Assembly: GCA_021849045.1 (NCBI GenBank)
Contig: JAJZTK010000004.1
Coordinates: forward strand, 1-64,000
Length of the DNA stretch: 64,000 nucleotides
Direction of reading: 5' to 3'
DNA from: Deltaproteobacteria bacterium
Lineage (GTDB): Bacteria > Desulfobacterota > Desulfuromonadia > Geobacterales > DSM-12255
This document shows positions 43,552-50,743 of the stretch, piece after piece (the first letter of the stretch is position 1; each line of letters begins with the position of its first letter). Below the pieces are notes generated by a model, which ran no database searches, had not been told where the DNA came from, and saw only the letters and a program-made list of their open reading frames with translations. A program made the position numbers and the translations under genes.

Positions 43552-43644
43552 ATGAAGTTGCGGGACGATCACCCCCTGATAAAGTGGGCCGATGCGTTGC
43601 CTGACCGTGAGCAGATTCCAGCAGTATCCGGAGATGATATTTGA
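43552..43644 (+). CDS. 30-residue frame before the CHAD gene
   Basis: ATG at 43552 and TGA at 43642-43644, the last base being the A of the CHAD-gene ATG. The peptide begins MKLRDDHPLIKWADALPDRE. Only a weak GAAG lies upstream. The overlap suggests a coupling role like that of the 16-aa frame, but the case is weaker. Confidence 0.25.
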   Translation: MKLRDDHPLIKWADALPDREQIPAVSGDDI

Positions 43645-44528
43645 TGATGCAGTTGAGCTCAAAAACGCACCTCTGGCTCGCTGCAAGGGCCATGCTGCAG
43701 GAGCGGGGCGATGATCTTTTCCGTCGCTGGGACCGTGCCCGCAGGAGCTTTGAGCTGGATGATATCCACGATCTGAGGGTTTCCTCCCGTCGTTTGAGAG
43801 AAGCCCTGGCCCTTTTCGGACCATGTTTCCCGGCGAAGAGCCTTTCCCGTGTTAGATCGCGAGTCAAACGGCTGACGAATATACTCGGCATCCTGCGCAA
43901 TACCGATGAAGCCATTCTGTATTTCACCGAGCTTGCTCCGTCACTCCCGACCGACAACATCGACAGTTTGAGAGGATTGCTGGACGAACTTGGAAATGAG
44001 CGGGACCGGGAACGCAAGAGTTTGAAGTCCGGGTTGAAGGAACTTGATCCCGTTTCGCTCAGGACACTTTTCTCCGAGGCCTGCAATCGTCCGCTCATTT
44101 TCGTTGAAACCAAAGTCGATCCTTTTGTGCCGATCCATCTCTTTCTGCGTGAAGCCATGACCGGGCACGAGGCGTCTGTGTGCGACCTGTTGCCTCAAGC
44201 GGTCATTGAGGCGAACGTGAATGCCCAGCATAAGTTGCGGATCGTTATCAAACATTTCCGTTACCGGTTCGAGTTGGCTGCACCACTGATTTCAAACGGT
44301 TTCAATGAGTTGCATGCCGTCTTCAGGGAATATCAGGAGGTTCTGGGCCGACTGCACGACCTGGATGTCTTTGCCGACCTGGTACGGGACCGGTTTGACG
44401 TTACGGCGGCCGGACCACTGCTTGCACGGATCGCCGAACAGCGCCATGATCAGTTCACAGCTTTTGAGCGGATGCTTGTCATAGACCCACTGGCTGACCT
44501 TGGCGAGCGGGTGCGGGGGCTTCTGTGA
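43644..44528 (+). CDS. CHAD-domain protein
   Basis: A 294-aa helical CHAD protein. It begins with HLWLAARAMLQERGDDLFRRWDRAR and has the conserved basic and His residues of the family (DDIHDLRVSSRRLREAL; KLRIVIKHFRYRFEL; LGRLHDLDVFADLV). CHAD domains bind polyphosphate and locate to polyphosphate granules in other bacteria. Its stop overlaps the GTG of ppx (GTGA), so the two are made together. GGAG lies about ten bases before the ATG; ATG 43647 is an alternative start. Confidence 0.88.
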   Translation: MMQLSSKTHLWLAARAMLQERGDDLFRRWDRARRSFELDDIHDLRVSSRRLREALALFGPCFPAKSLSRVRSRVKRLTNILGILRNTDEAILYFTELAPSLPTDNIDSLRGLLDELGNERDRERKSLKSGLKELDPVSLRTLFSEACNRPLIFVETKVDPFVPIHLFLREAMTGHEASVCDLLPQAVIEANVNAQHKLRIVIKHFRYRFELAAPLISNGFNELHAVFREYQEVLGRLHDLDVFADLVRDRFDVTAAGPLLARIAEQRHDQFTAFERMLVIDPLADLGERVRGLL

Positions 44529-46066
44529 AAGGAAAGCGCCTGGCAGCCATCGACATCGGCACCAACTCGATCCGCTGTATTGTGGTCGAAGCTGATCAAA
44601 GGGGCAAGTTCCGCATTCTTGATGACGAGAAGGCGACGGTGCGTCTCGGTGAAGGTTTGAACGAGACCGGCATAATCGCTCCGGCTGCCTGGCAGAGGGC
44701 CATGGATGACCTCTCGCGTCTGAAGAAGATCATCGATGGGTACGGGGTGGGCGTTATCGAGGCGGTTGCCACCAGCGCCGTACGTAAGGCTGCCAATGGC
44801 AAGGCCTTCATTGCCGCGGTCAGGGACGGGGTGGGGCTGGAGATCAGGGCCATCAGCGGAGAAGAGGAGGCCGAGTTGGCCGCCCTCAGCGCCTTCAACA
44901 ATTTCGAGCTGGGGGGGGGGCGACATCTGCTGGTGGACATCGGTGGTGGCAGCCTTGAGCTGGTGACGACCGTTGGTCAGCACATTGAGGAGATCTTCTC
45001 GTTGGAGTTGGGGGCTGTCTACCTCACCGAAACCTTCCTTAAGGCCGATCCACTTCCTGCTGCCGATCTGCTGCGGCTGCGCCGGCATGTACGTAAGACC
45101 CTGAAACAGGCCTTCGCCGATGAACGGCCGATCATTCCCACATTTGTTGGTTCAGGCGGGACCATTACCTCCATTGCGGTCATGACCGCAATCAGCCGGA
45201 AGGAAGCCTATGGCTCGGTCCATGGGTACGAGCTGCTCCGGTCCGACGTGGTCCATATTCTGGCCATGCTCCTGCGCAAGAGTGTCAAGGAGCGGCGGGC
45301 CGTTCCCGGGCTTAACCCGGACCGGGCCGATATCATCGTGGCCGGCGTTGTGGTGATCGATGAATTGATGGAGTTCTGCCAGGCGAATATGCTCAAGGTC
45401 AACGAGCGGGGGATCAGGGAAGGGCTGATCCTTCGCGGGCTGCGAACGCACGGACTGATTCCCGGCGAGCGGAAGCCGCGCTCCTGGCGCGAGTCGGTGC
45501 TGGAATTCGCTGCTTCCTGCCACTATGATGAGAAGCATTCCCTGCAGGTTGCCCGGTTGGCGCTGGACATTTTCAAGGCCGTTGCCAAGCCGTTCAAGCT
45601 CGGCGATCGGGATCGCCATATCCTGGAAGCCGCGGCCATTCTCCACGATATCGGCTATTTCATCAACTACTCCAGCCACCACAAGCATTCATACCACCTG
45701 ATCCGCCACGGTGACCTGTTCGGGTTCACCCCGCGGGAGCGCGAGCTCATCGCCAACGTGGCCCGCTATCACCGCAAATCCTTGCCCAAGAAAAAGCACG
45801 AGACGTTCATGCGGCTCTCCAGCAGGGATCGGGAACTGGTCGCCAAACTCGGCGGAATACTGCGCCTTGCCGATGGTCTTGATCGGCGCCGCGTCAGTTC
45901 GGTCGTCACCATTGAGCCGCTCTTTTCCCCCTCCCGTCTCGTTTTGCGACTGCATAGTGACAGCGACATCTCGGTCGAAATCTTCGGTGGCAGCGCCAAG
46001 TGCGATCTGTTTCAGGAGTCATTCGGCCTCAAGCTTGTCCTGGAGCCAGCTTCAGCAAGACAGTAG
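44525..46066 (+). CDS. ppx: Ppx/GppA exopolyphosphatase with HD domain
   Basis: A 513-aa protein with GTG start overlapping the CHAD stop. The N-terminal two-thirds is the ASKHA-fold Ppx/GppA domain (AAIDIGTNSIRCIVVE; VDIGGGSLEL; GSGGTITSIAV). The C-terminal third is an HD domain (AAILHDIGYFINYSSHHKHS). It would hydrolyse terminal phosphates of polyphosphate or pppGpp. A run of ten G (44911-44920) encodes the Gly-rich approach to the phosphate-binding loop and is prone to slippage; the frame is intact here. Last gene of the Pho-box operon. Confidence 0.9.
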   Translation: MKGKRLAAIDIGTNSIRCIVVEADQRGKFRILDDEKATVRLGEGLNETGIIAPAAWQRAMDDLSRLKKIIDGYGVGVIEAVATSAVRKAANGKAFIAAVRDGVGLEIRAISGEEEAELAALSAFNNFELGGGRHLLVDIGGGSLELVTTVGQHIEEIFSLELGAVYLTETFLKADPLPAADLLRLRRHVRKTLKQAFADERPIIPTFVGSGGTITSIAVMTAISRKEAYGSVHGYELLRSDVVHILAMLLRKSVKERRAVPGLNPDRADIIVAGVVVIDELMEFCQANMLKVNERGIREGLILRGLRTHGLIPGERKPRSWRESVLEFAASCHYDEKHSLQVARLALDIFKAVAKPFKLGDRDRHILEAAAILHDIGYFINYSSHHKHSYHLIRHGDLFGFTPRERELIANVARYHRKSLPKKKHETFMRLSSRDRELVAKLGGILRLADGLDRRRVSSVVTIEPLFSPSRLVLRLHSDSDISVEIFGGSAKCDLFQESFGLKLVLEPASARQ

Positions 46067-46084
46067 CCCCATTCTCCCCGGCAT

Positions 46085-46702
46085 CTACTCAACGCTTTTC
46101 AACGCATGTGCAATTCCGTCCGCTGTTATCTCGTTTCCACCGACCAGTGTCCTGGTCTTTTTAGTTTTCGTATTGAAAAACACCAGGGTAGGGGTGGCGG
46201 CAACCTTGAACTGGCCGGCAATGGCCTGGAATTTCCCCATCTGCTGGGTGACATCCATGAAACTCAGTTGCCTGTAGTTGACCTTCAAAGGGGCGATAGC
46301 CGCCGAGATGTCAGCCACGGTCGGGTTTTTCGTTTTTTTTGCCACGCCGAAGAGTGCCTTGCGAAGTTGCAGGTACTTCTCCTTTTCGTAGGCCGCAAAG
46401 GAGAGATGATAGGGGGTGAAATTCATCGATTCGGGATAAATCGGTTTATCAACGAAGGTGACTTTCGCCTTCTGGGTAAGGGTGGGAATAGCCGCCTCGA
46501 CTATCGGCTCTACCTTCATGCAGATCGGACAGAACCAATCTGAAAAGATATAGATCTCCACGTTGTTTTTCGTCTTGCCGAAGGAGAAATCGTGCTGGAT
46601 GGCAGCAGCTTCCCTCTCCGGGAACCCGGCGAAGGAGACGAGAAGGGTGGCAACGACGGTCAGGGACAGCAGCAGAGTTTTGAAGGCATGGTGTCTGTTC
46701 AT
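46085..46702 (-). CDS. Exported DsbA/thioredoxin-fold disulfide oxidoreductase
   Basis: A 205-aa protein with signal peptide or anchor (LLLSLTVVATLLVSFA). The thioredoxin-fold active site is CPIC in FSDWFCPICMKVEP, and the cis-Pro lies in ATPTLVFF. It would form or isomerise disulfides in the periplasm, perhaps for the many Cys-containing exported proteins here. ATG start; 14 bp downstream of the response-regulator gene. A DsbG/C-like role is also possible. Confidence 0.8.
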   Translation of the reverse strand: MNRHHAFKTLLLSLTVVATLLVSFAGFPEREAAAIQHDFSFGKTKNNVEIYIFSDWFCPICMKVEPIVEAAIPTLTQKAKVTFVDKPIYPESMNFTPYHLSFAAYEKEKYLQLRKALFGVAKKTKNPTVADISAAIAPLKVNYRQLSFMDVTQQMGKFQAIAGQFKVAATPTLVFFNTKTKKTRTLVGGNEITADGIAHALKSVE

Positions 46703-46716
46703 GTTTCAGAAATCCT

Positions 46717-47205
46717 TTAGTTCGATTCTGTCAGATGCATTGCCGAACCGAGCGGGGCATGATATTGGGTTGTGTCGAAATGACCGCAGTGTTCATCCCG
46801 GTTGCCGAACGCCTCTTTCATGACATGTGCGAAGGCTATGTGGTCAAGAGGTTTGTTGAGGTAAGCGGTGATGCCGAGTTCGAGACACTCATTCCTGTCG
46901 CGTTCGCGGGATGAGGATGTGAGGACCACGACCGGAAGGTTGGCAAGGTGTTCCGTCCTGCGAAGGATGCGAATGAAGTCAATACCGTTGAGCCTGGGCA
47001 GATTGATGTCGACCAGGAGCACTCTGGGGAGGTGCGAGCCGGTCCTGTCGCCTTCCAATGCCTGCCGGAGATGATTGAAGGCCGAGACCCCGTTCTTTTT
47101 GACCATTACGTTACTGATGTCGAGTTTACTGAGCGCATGGAGAGTGAGAAAAGCATCGTCAGGATGGTCTTCGACAAGGAGGATCGGGAACTCGTTCATA
47201 TTCAT
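46717..47205 (-). CDS. Rcp1-type single-domain response regulator
   Basis: A 162-aa receiver with the Rcp1-like pattern ILLVEDHPDDAFLTLHAL, phosphoacceptor Asp in LLVDINLPRLNG (about 67) and TAYLNKPLD with Lys. The last 25 residues are an extra tail. Such receivers usually serve a phytochrome-like or hybrid kinase. It is closely similar to the regulator at 60389-60796. The thioredoxin-fold gene follows on the same strand. Confidence 0.85.
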   Translation of the reverse strand: MNMNEFPILLVEDHPDDAFLTLHALSKLDISNVMVKKNGVSAFNHLRQALEGDRTGSHLPRVLLVDINLPRLNGIDFIRILRRTEHLANLPVVVLTSSSRERDRNECLELGITAYLNKPLDHIAFAHVMKEAFGNRDEHCGHFDTTQYHAPLGSAMHLTESN

Positions 47206-47253
47206 ACAATATGCCTTTAATGTTGCTGCTGCCAGCCGCCAGCAGATGGTTTG

Positions 47254-47457
47254 TCATACGGCACAGCAGTATTCCTCCGGGTCGAGATCGGCGGTGGCGA
47301 TGCAGACACCGGGCAGCTGGTCGTGCAGCCGCTTGACCGTCACCATGGCGGAGAGGATCAGGCCTTCCATCTTGAGACGTTCTCCCTGCTGGAATGCCTG
47401 ATGCAATTCGTTGAGAACCGCATGGGTGAGAATATGCAGATTGTCCGGGGTGTTCAT
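47254..47457 (-). CDS. Small 67-aa protein of unknown function
   Basis: ATG at 47457 has GGAGAG eight bases upstream. The product is helical (ILTHAVLNELHQAFQQGE) with a Cys pair near the C-terminus (EEYCCAV). I do not recognise a family. A longer open frame upstream has no ribosome site and overlaps the divergent kinase gene, so the short form is preferred. It lies upstream of the Rcp1-type regulator on the same strand. Confidence 0.5.
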   Translation of the reverse strand: MNTPDNLHILTHAVLNELHQAFQQGERLKMEGLILSAMVTVKRLHDQLPGVCIATADLDPEEYCCAV

Positions 47458-47706
47458 ATAAATCTCTCCATTGAGCCTCTTGCATCTACTTTTACAAAAG
47501 GCTCCTCGTATATGGTTGCTGTTGTCTGGATTATAGAAGGTAAATATTTCAGATGCATTGAGGCCTTGTGACAAAGTGGAAAAAAGTTGCAACAGGTATA
47601 CATCGCACGCAAATCTCTCTTGGTAATACGATCCAATATTGGGTACAATCACGCGGCAACAGAGCTTTCTGCCGGCAATTTCCAGTCGTACGCGCATTGC
47701 CGACCA

Positions 47707-48897
47707 ATGGGATTCATGTACCTGCTCACCAGAATTCGAAATACGTTTACAGCCGCTGGCAGGCAGGGCGCCTTTCTGGCCAACCTCCTCATCGGTGGGG
47801 CCATAGCCTTTTTCGTGTATTTCATCCAACAGACCGGTCTGATCGAGCTTCTGCTGAACCGCATTTTGTACCTGTTGCTCCTTGCCATAGGCACGGTCAT
47901 CCGTTACAAGCAGTTTCACGCCCTGTCTTTGTCAGGCCTGCTCGTTGACGCTGTAATCATCTTCCTGGCTGCAGGGTGTTGGACATACCTGAAAACAGTG
48001 CCGGCCAGAATTCTGTACAATGGCCTGCTGTTACTGGCACTGATACCACTGACGTTTGTCTTGTCCAATCGGTATGGCATCTTCAGCAGCGGACTTCCCA
48101 TCGTTATTGGCATACTAGTCGCAATCCTCCTGGATGCCACCAACGACCTGGCGAAGAACAGGTTCCGGCAGCGGATTGCCGAAGAAAAGCAGGAGGCGGA
48201 ATACAGCATCGTCCGCCATCTGGCCCACAACGTCAAACCGAGCCTGCAGATTGTCCGATCACCTCTGGTTGCTCTGCAGGGTTTGATGGCTGAACGTGGG
48301 CTCATGGATGTCGAGCTCTCGCGTCGTCTGGACGGTTCCCGGGAGACCGTGGGCGAAGCTCTGGTCAATGCTATTGCCAGTCTTGGCCAAATCAACGGCA
48401 TCATCGATAATACACGCAAGCTGGTGACACGGGAGATCAACCGGGAGGAGTTCCGGGAGGTGGAACTGAAGGGGCTGCTGGAAAAGGATGTTTTCCCTCT
48501 CCATTCCGGCGGAAAGTTCCGTCTCGTTGTTGAGGGTTCAGCGGTAACGTTGCGTCTACATCGCGACTCATTTGTCGAGGCAGTCAATAATCTCCTGCGA
48601 AACGCCGACGTTCACGGGTTTCCCGCGTATCGTCCCAATGCCGAAGTCCGATTTCTGCTCCGCCAGACCAGAAAAAATGTCGTAATCGATTACGTTAACA
48701 ACGGCCGGCCGTTTCCGGCCAACCTTTCCACTGAGGAATTTCTCTCCTTTGGCAGAAAAAGCGTTGAGAGTCCCGGTGAGGGATTGGGCGGTGCCTGGGT
48801 CGGCAAGGTGATCGAGGCCCATGGCGGGATGTTCGAGGTCGTCCGGGACGGGGAGCCGGTCCACTTTCGCATTACACTCCCCAAGAGAGGAAACTGA
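47707..48897 (+). CDS. Membrane histidine kinase with unusual H-box
   Basis: About 396 aa from ATG 47707 (47716 also possible). Four hydrophobic helices span about 20-150. A short coil leads to IVRHLAHNVKPSLQIV, where His lies in HNVKP rather than the usual HELRTP. The HATPase domain follows, with NNLLRNADVHGF as N-box and EGLGGAWVGKVIEAHGG as a G-box variant. The overlap TGATG with the next gene couples it to the regulator. Upstream extension in frame has no membrane logic and was not used. Signal unknown. Confidence 0.75.
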   Translation: MGFMYLLTRIRNTFTAAGRQGAFLANLLIGGAIAFFVYFIQQTGLIELLLNRILYLLLLAIGTVIRYKQFHALSLSGLLVDAVIIFLAAGCWTYLKTVPARILYNGLLLLALIPLTFVLSNRYGIFSSGLPIVIGILVAILLDATNDLAKNRFRQRIAEEKQEAEYSIVRHLAHNVKPSLQIVRSPLVALQGLMAERGLMDVELSRRLDGSRETVGEALVNAIASLGQINGIIDNTRKLVTREINREEFREVELKGLLEKDVFPLHSGGKFRLVVEGSAVTLRLHRDSFVEAVNNLLRNADVHGFPAYRPNAEVRFLLRQTRKNVVIDYVNNGRPFPANLSTEEFLSFGRKSVESPGEGLGGAWVGKVIEAHGGMFEVVRDGEPVHFRITLPKRGN

Positions 48898-49796
48898 TGG
48901 CCTACTCTGGACAGCCGGATATCCGGATGCTGGTGATAGACGATAACCGACCGTACGTTGAGGCTCTGCACCGTGATGCCCAGCGTTTTGGCATTGTGCT
49001 GACGCATGGAGGCAGCCTGGAGGAGGGGCGGGAATTATTCGAGCAACAGGACGCCTGGTCACTGGCCGGGGTCATCCTGGACGTGAAATGCCTCAAGGAG
49101 CGACATCAGCAGGTGCCGGATAACAGTTTCATCACCGCAGCGGTGCGTTATTTCAGCGAAAGGGCGCCCCATCTGCCGATGGTGGTCCTGACCGGTGAGC
49201 CAGACCAGTACCGTAACCTCAAGGAGCTCTATGCCGGCACCATGCGGGTTTTTTCCAAGGGGCGGGACGAGGAGGAGATGCTTATCTTCCTCCGCCAGGA
49301 AGCGGGGCGGTTGGACTATGTGCGGATCAGCGGCAGTCATCCGGAGGTCTTTGCAACCGTGCGTATCTACCTGGGGAGCGAGGCCGAACAGGAACTGCTG
49401 AGTTGCCTGCGGGATATGGCCAGCACCGATATGACGACTATCAAGAATACCCTTGGGTGCCTCAGGCGTCTCCAGGAGCGGCTCTATATCACCCTGAGCC
49501 GTAGCGACGAAAACCTGGTGCCGGTGCAGTTCGTCAGCGGCGAGGTAAATGTGGTGTCAAGCTATAAACATCTTTCAGAAAAAGGGGTTGTTGAACGCTA
49601 CAAGATCATCGACCGTTTCGCCGAGTTGGTATATAAGATAGCAAGCGATAACGGTTCCCATACCCCCTATGCCAATCCCAAATACCCTCCGACCCCTTAC
49701 ACCGTACAGGCGGTAACGTTCGCCTTTCTTGATCTGATGCTCTGGTTCGGGGATCTGATGTCGCGAAAAAGTAACCAACCTGTCACCCGAACGTGA
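48897..49796 (+). CDS. Receiver plus unknown helical output domain
   Basis: A 299-aa protein. Residues about 8-130 are a receiver (LVIDDNRPYV; phosphoacceptor Asp in VILDVKC, about 62; Lys in VFSKGRD). The remaining 165 residues are helical (LGCLRRLQERLYITLSRSDE; YTVQAVTFAFLDLMLWFGDL) and match no domain I know; no DNA-binding motif is visible. Its ATG overlaps the kinase stop. The Pho-box promoter of the next gene starts inside its last codons. Confidence 0.75.
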   Translation: MAYSGQPDIRMLVIDDNRPYVEALHRDAQRFGIVLTHGGSLEEGRELFEQQDAWSLAGVILDVKCLKERHQQVPDNSFITAAVRYFSERAPHLPMVVLTGEPDQYRNLKELYAGTMRVFSKGRDEEEMLIFLRQEAGRLDYVRISGSHPEVFATVRIYLGSEAEQELLSCLRDMASTDMTTIKNTLGCLRRLQERLYITLSRSDENLVPVQFVSGEVNVVSSYKHLSEKGVVERYKIIDRFAELVYKIASDNGSHTPYANPKYPPTPYTVQAVTFAFLDLMLWFGDLMSRKSNQPVTRT

Positions 49797-49814
49797 CATC
49801 AAGTGCGATATAGT
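49770..49814 (+). promoter_or_regulatory. Pho box and -10 for the VPLPA-CTERM protein
   Basis: Plus-strand units AAGTAAC (49770-49776), CTGTCAC (49781-49787) and ACGTGAC (49792-49798) at 11-bp period, then exactly 10 bp, then TATAGT (49809-49814). The same -10 occurs at pstS. The box lies in the last codons of the receiver gene. Confidence 0.8.
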
Positions 49815-49850
49815 TAGAAATCTGCCATTGTCATGGCGTGGCTAACTATA
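49809..49850. repeat. Inverted repeat at the leader of the CTERM gene
   Basis: TATAGTTAG (49809-49817) and CTAACTATA (49842-49850) are a perfect 9-bp inverted pair; inside lies a second pair, GCCAT (49824-49828) and ATGGC (49833-49837). The outer arm overlaps the -10, so this could be an operator; the transcribed part could also fold as a leader hairpin. Confidence 0.5.
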
Positions 49851-49873
49851 CAGGTTTGGGGGGTAAGTTGCGT

Positions 49874-50509
49874 ATGAGGGTTATTGGGGGCTTGTTGTTC
49901 GCTCTGGTACTGATGACGGGAGCAACCCCGGCTGAAGCGAATTACACCATTGCCGGAGAGTTTACCGGGACTGCTGACTATTTCTCCGGCGCAAGGGATT
50001 TCTTTCTGAACCCAAGCCCCCTGGACGTTGACAAGGTGGTCGGCTCCATAACACTCAATGCAATGACTGCCCAATTTGCCGGTAGCGACGTTGTCGGGTA
50101 TTCGGGGACCGCCGATTACAGCCTGTCGCTTATCGGTTTGGGTGGTCAGTTGCTCTACAAGTATAGTGGGACGGGGAGCGACGCGTATTACAGTGTCGAC
50201 AATGGAACAGGCAGCACAACAGCCACATCCGGGTTTGGCATATCCTCCGCAAACATCGGGACTTCCTTTGGCAAGAATTTTCAACCTTTTTGGTTTTCTG
50301 TTTCAGATTTCACCACTGTTCCGAACAGGTTCGAGCTGGCATTCAAATCCCTCGACGGCAAAACCGGCTCCATTCAAGGTAGCTTCCTCACCACGTCAGT
50401 AACCGTCACACCTGCGCTGCCCACACCCGTTCCCGCCGCACTGCCGCTTTTCGCTTCCGGTCTGGCCGGCCTTGGATTTCTGCGGAGAAGGTCCGGATTT
50501 ACCTGGTAA
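49874..50509 (+). CDS. Secreted VPLPA/PEP-CTERM-type protein
   Basis: About 211 aa from ATG 49874, with a G-rich site some 12 bases before. It has a signal peptide (GGLLFALVLMTGATPAEA), a Gly/Ser/Thr-rich beta-type body, and a C-terminal signal made of PVPAALPLFASG, a hydrophobic helix and RRR, the exosortase-type sorting pattern. It is probably processed and released to the exterior or matrix. No exosortase gene lies in the window. The Pho box suggests release under phosphate limitation. A terminator follows at 50582. Confidence 0.75.
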   Translation: MRVIGGLLFALVLMTGATPAEANYTIAGEFTGTADYFSGARDFFLNPSPLDVDKVVGSITLNAMTAQFAGSDVVGYSGTADYSLSLIGLGGQLLYKYSGTGSDAYYSVDNGTGSTTATSGFGISSANIGTSFGKNFQPFWFSVSDFTTVPNRFELAFKSLDGKTGSIQGSFLTTSVTVTPALPTPVPAALPLFASGLAGLGFLRRRSGFTW

Positions 50510-50581
50510 AATCAGTTCCACGAAGTTTGCCCGAGGACGGACGGTAAAGCTTCGCACAATTACAGATTGGAATTGGCCAAA

Positions 50582-50606
50582 GGCATGCTTACCAGCGTGC
50601 CTTTTT
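50582..50606 (+). terminator. Intrinsic terminator after the CTERM gene
   Basis: GGCATGC (50582-50588), 6-base loop, GCGTGCC (50595-50601), then five T. One pair is G-U. It separates the Pho-regulated gene from the SulP gene downstream. Confidence 0.75.
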
Positions 50607-50743
50607 ATTTGGTGCGCCCGATAATTGACGTCCTCTTGTTTCTAAGATAGCTTTAAATCTGAATCCGTCACGAATCCACGTTAAAGATATGCCGTGATCG
50701 ACTGCAAATGCACTATCAGCCACGTGTCGTGTGAGGTTTCCGA

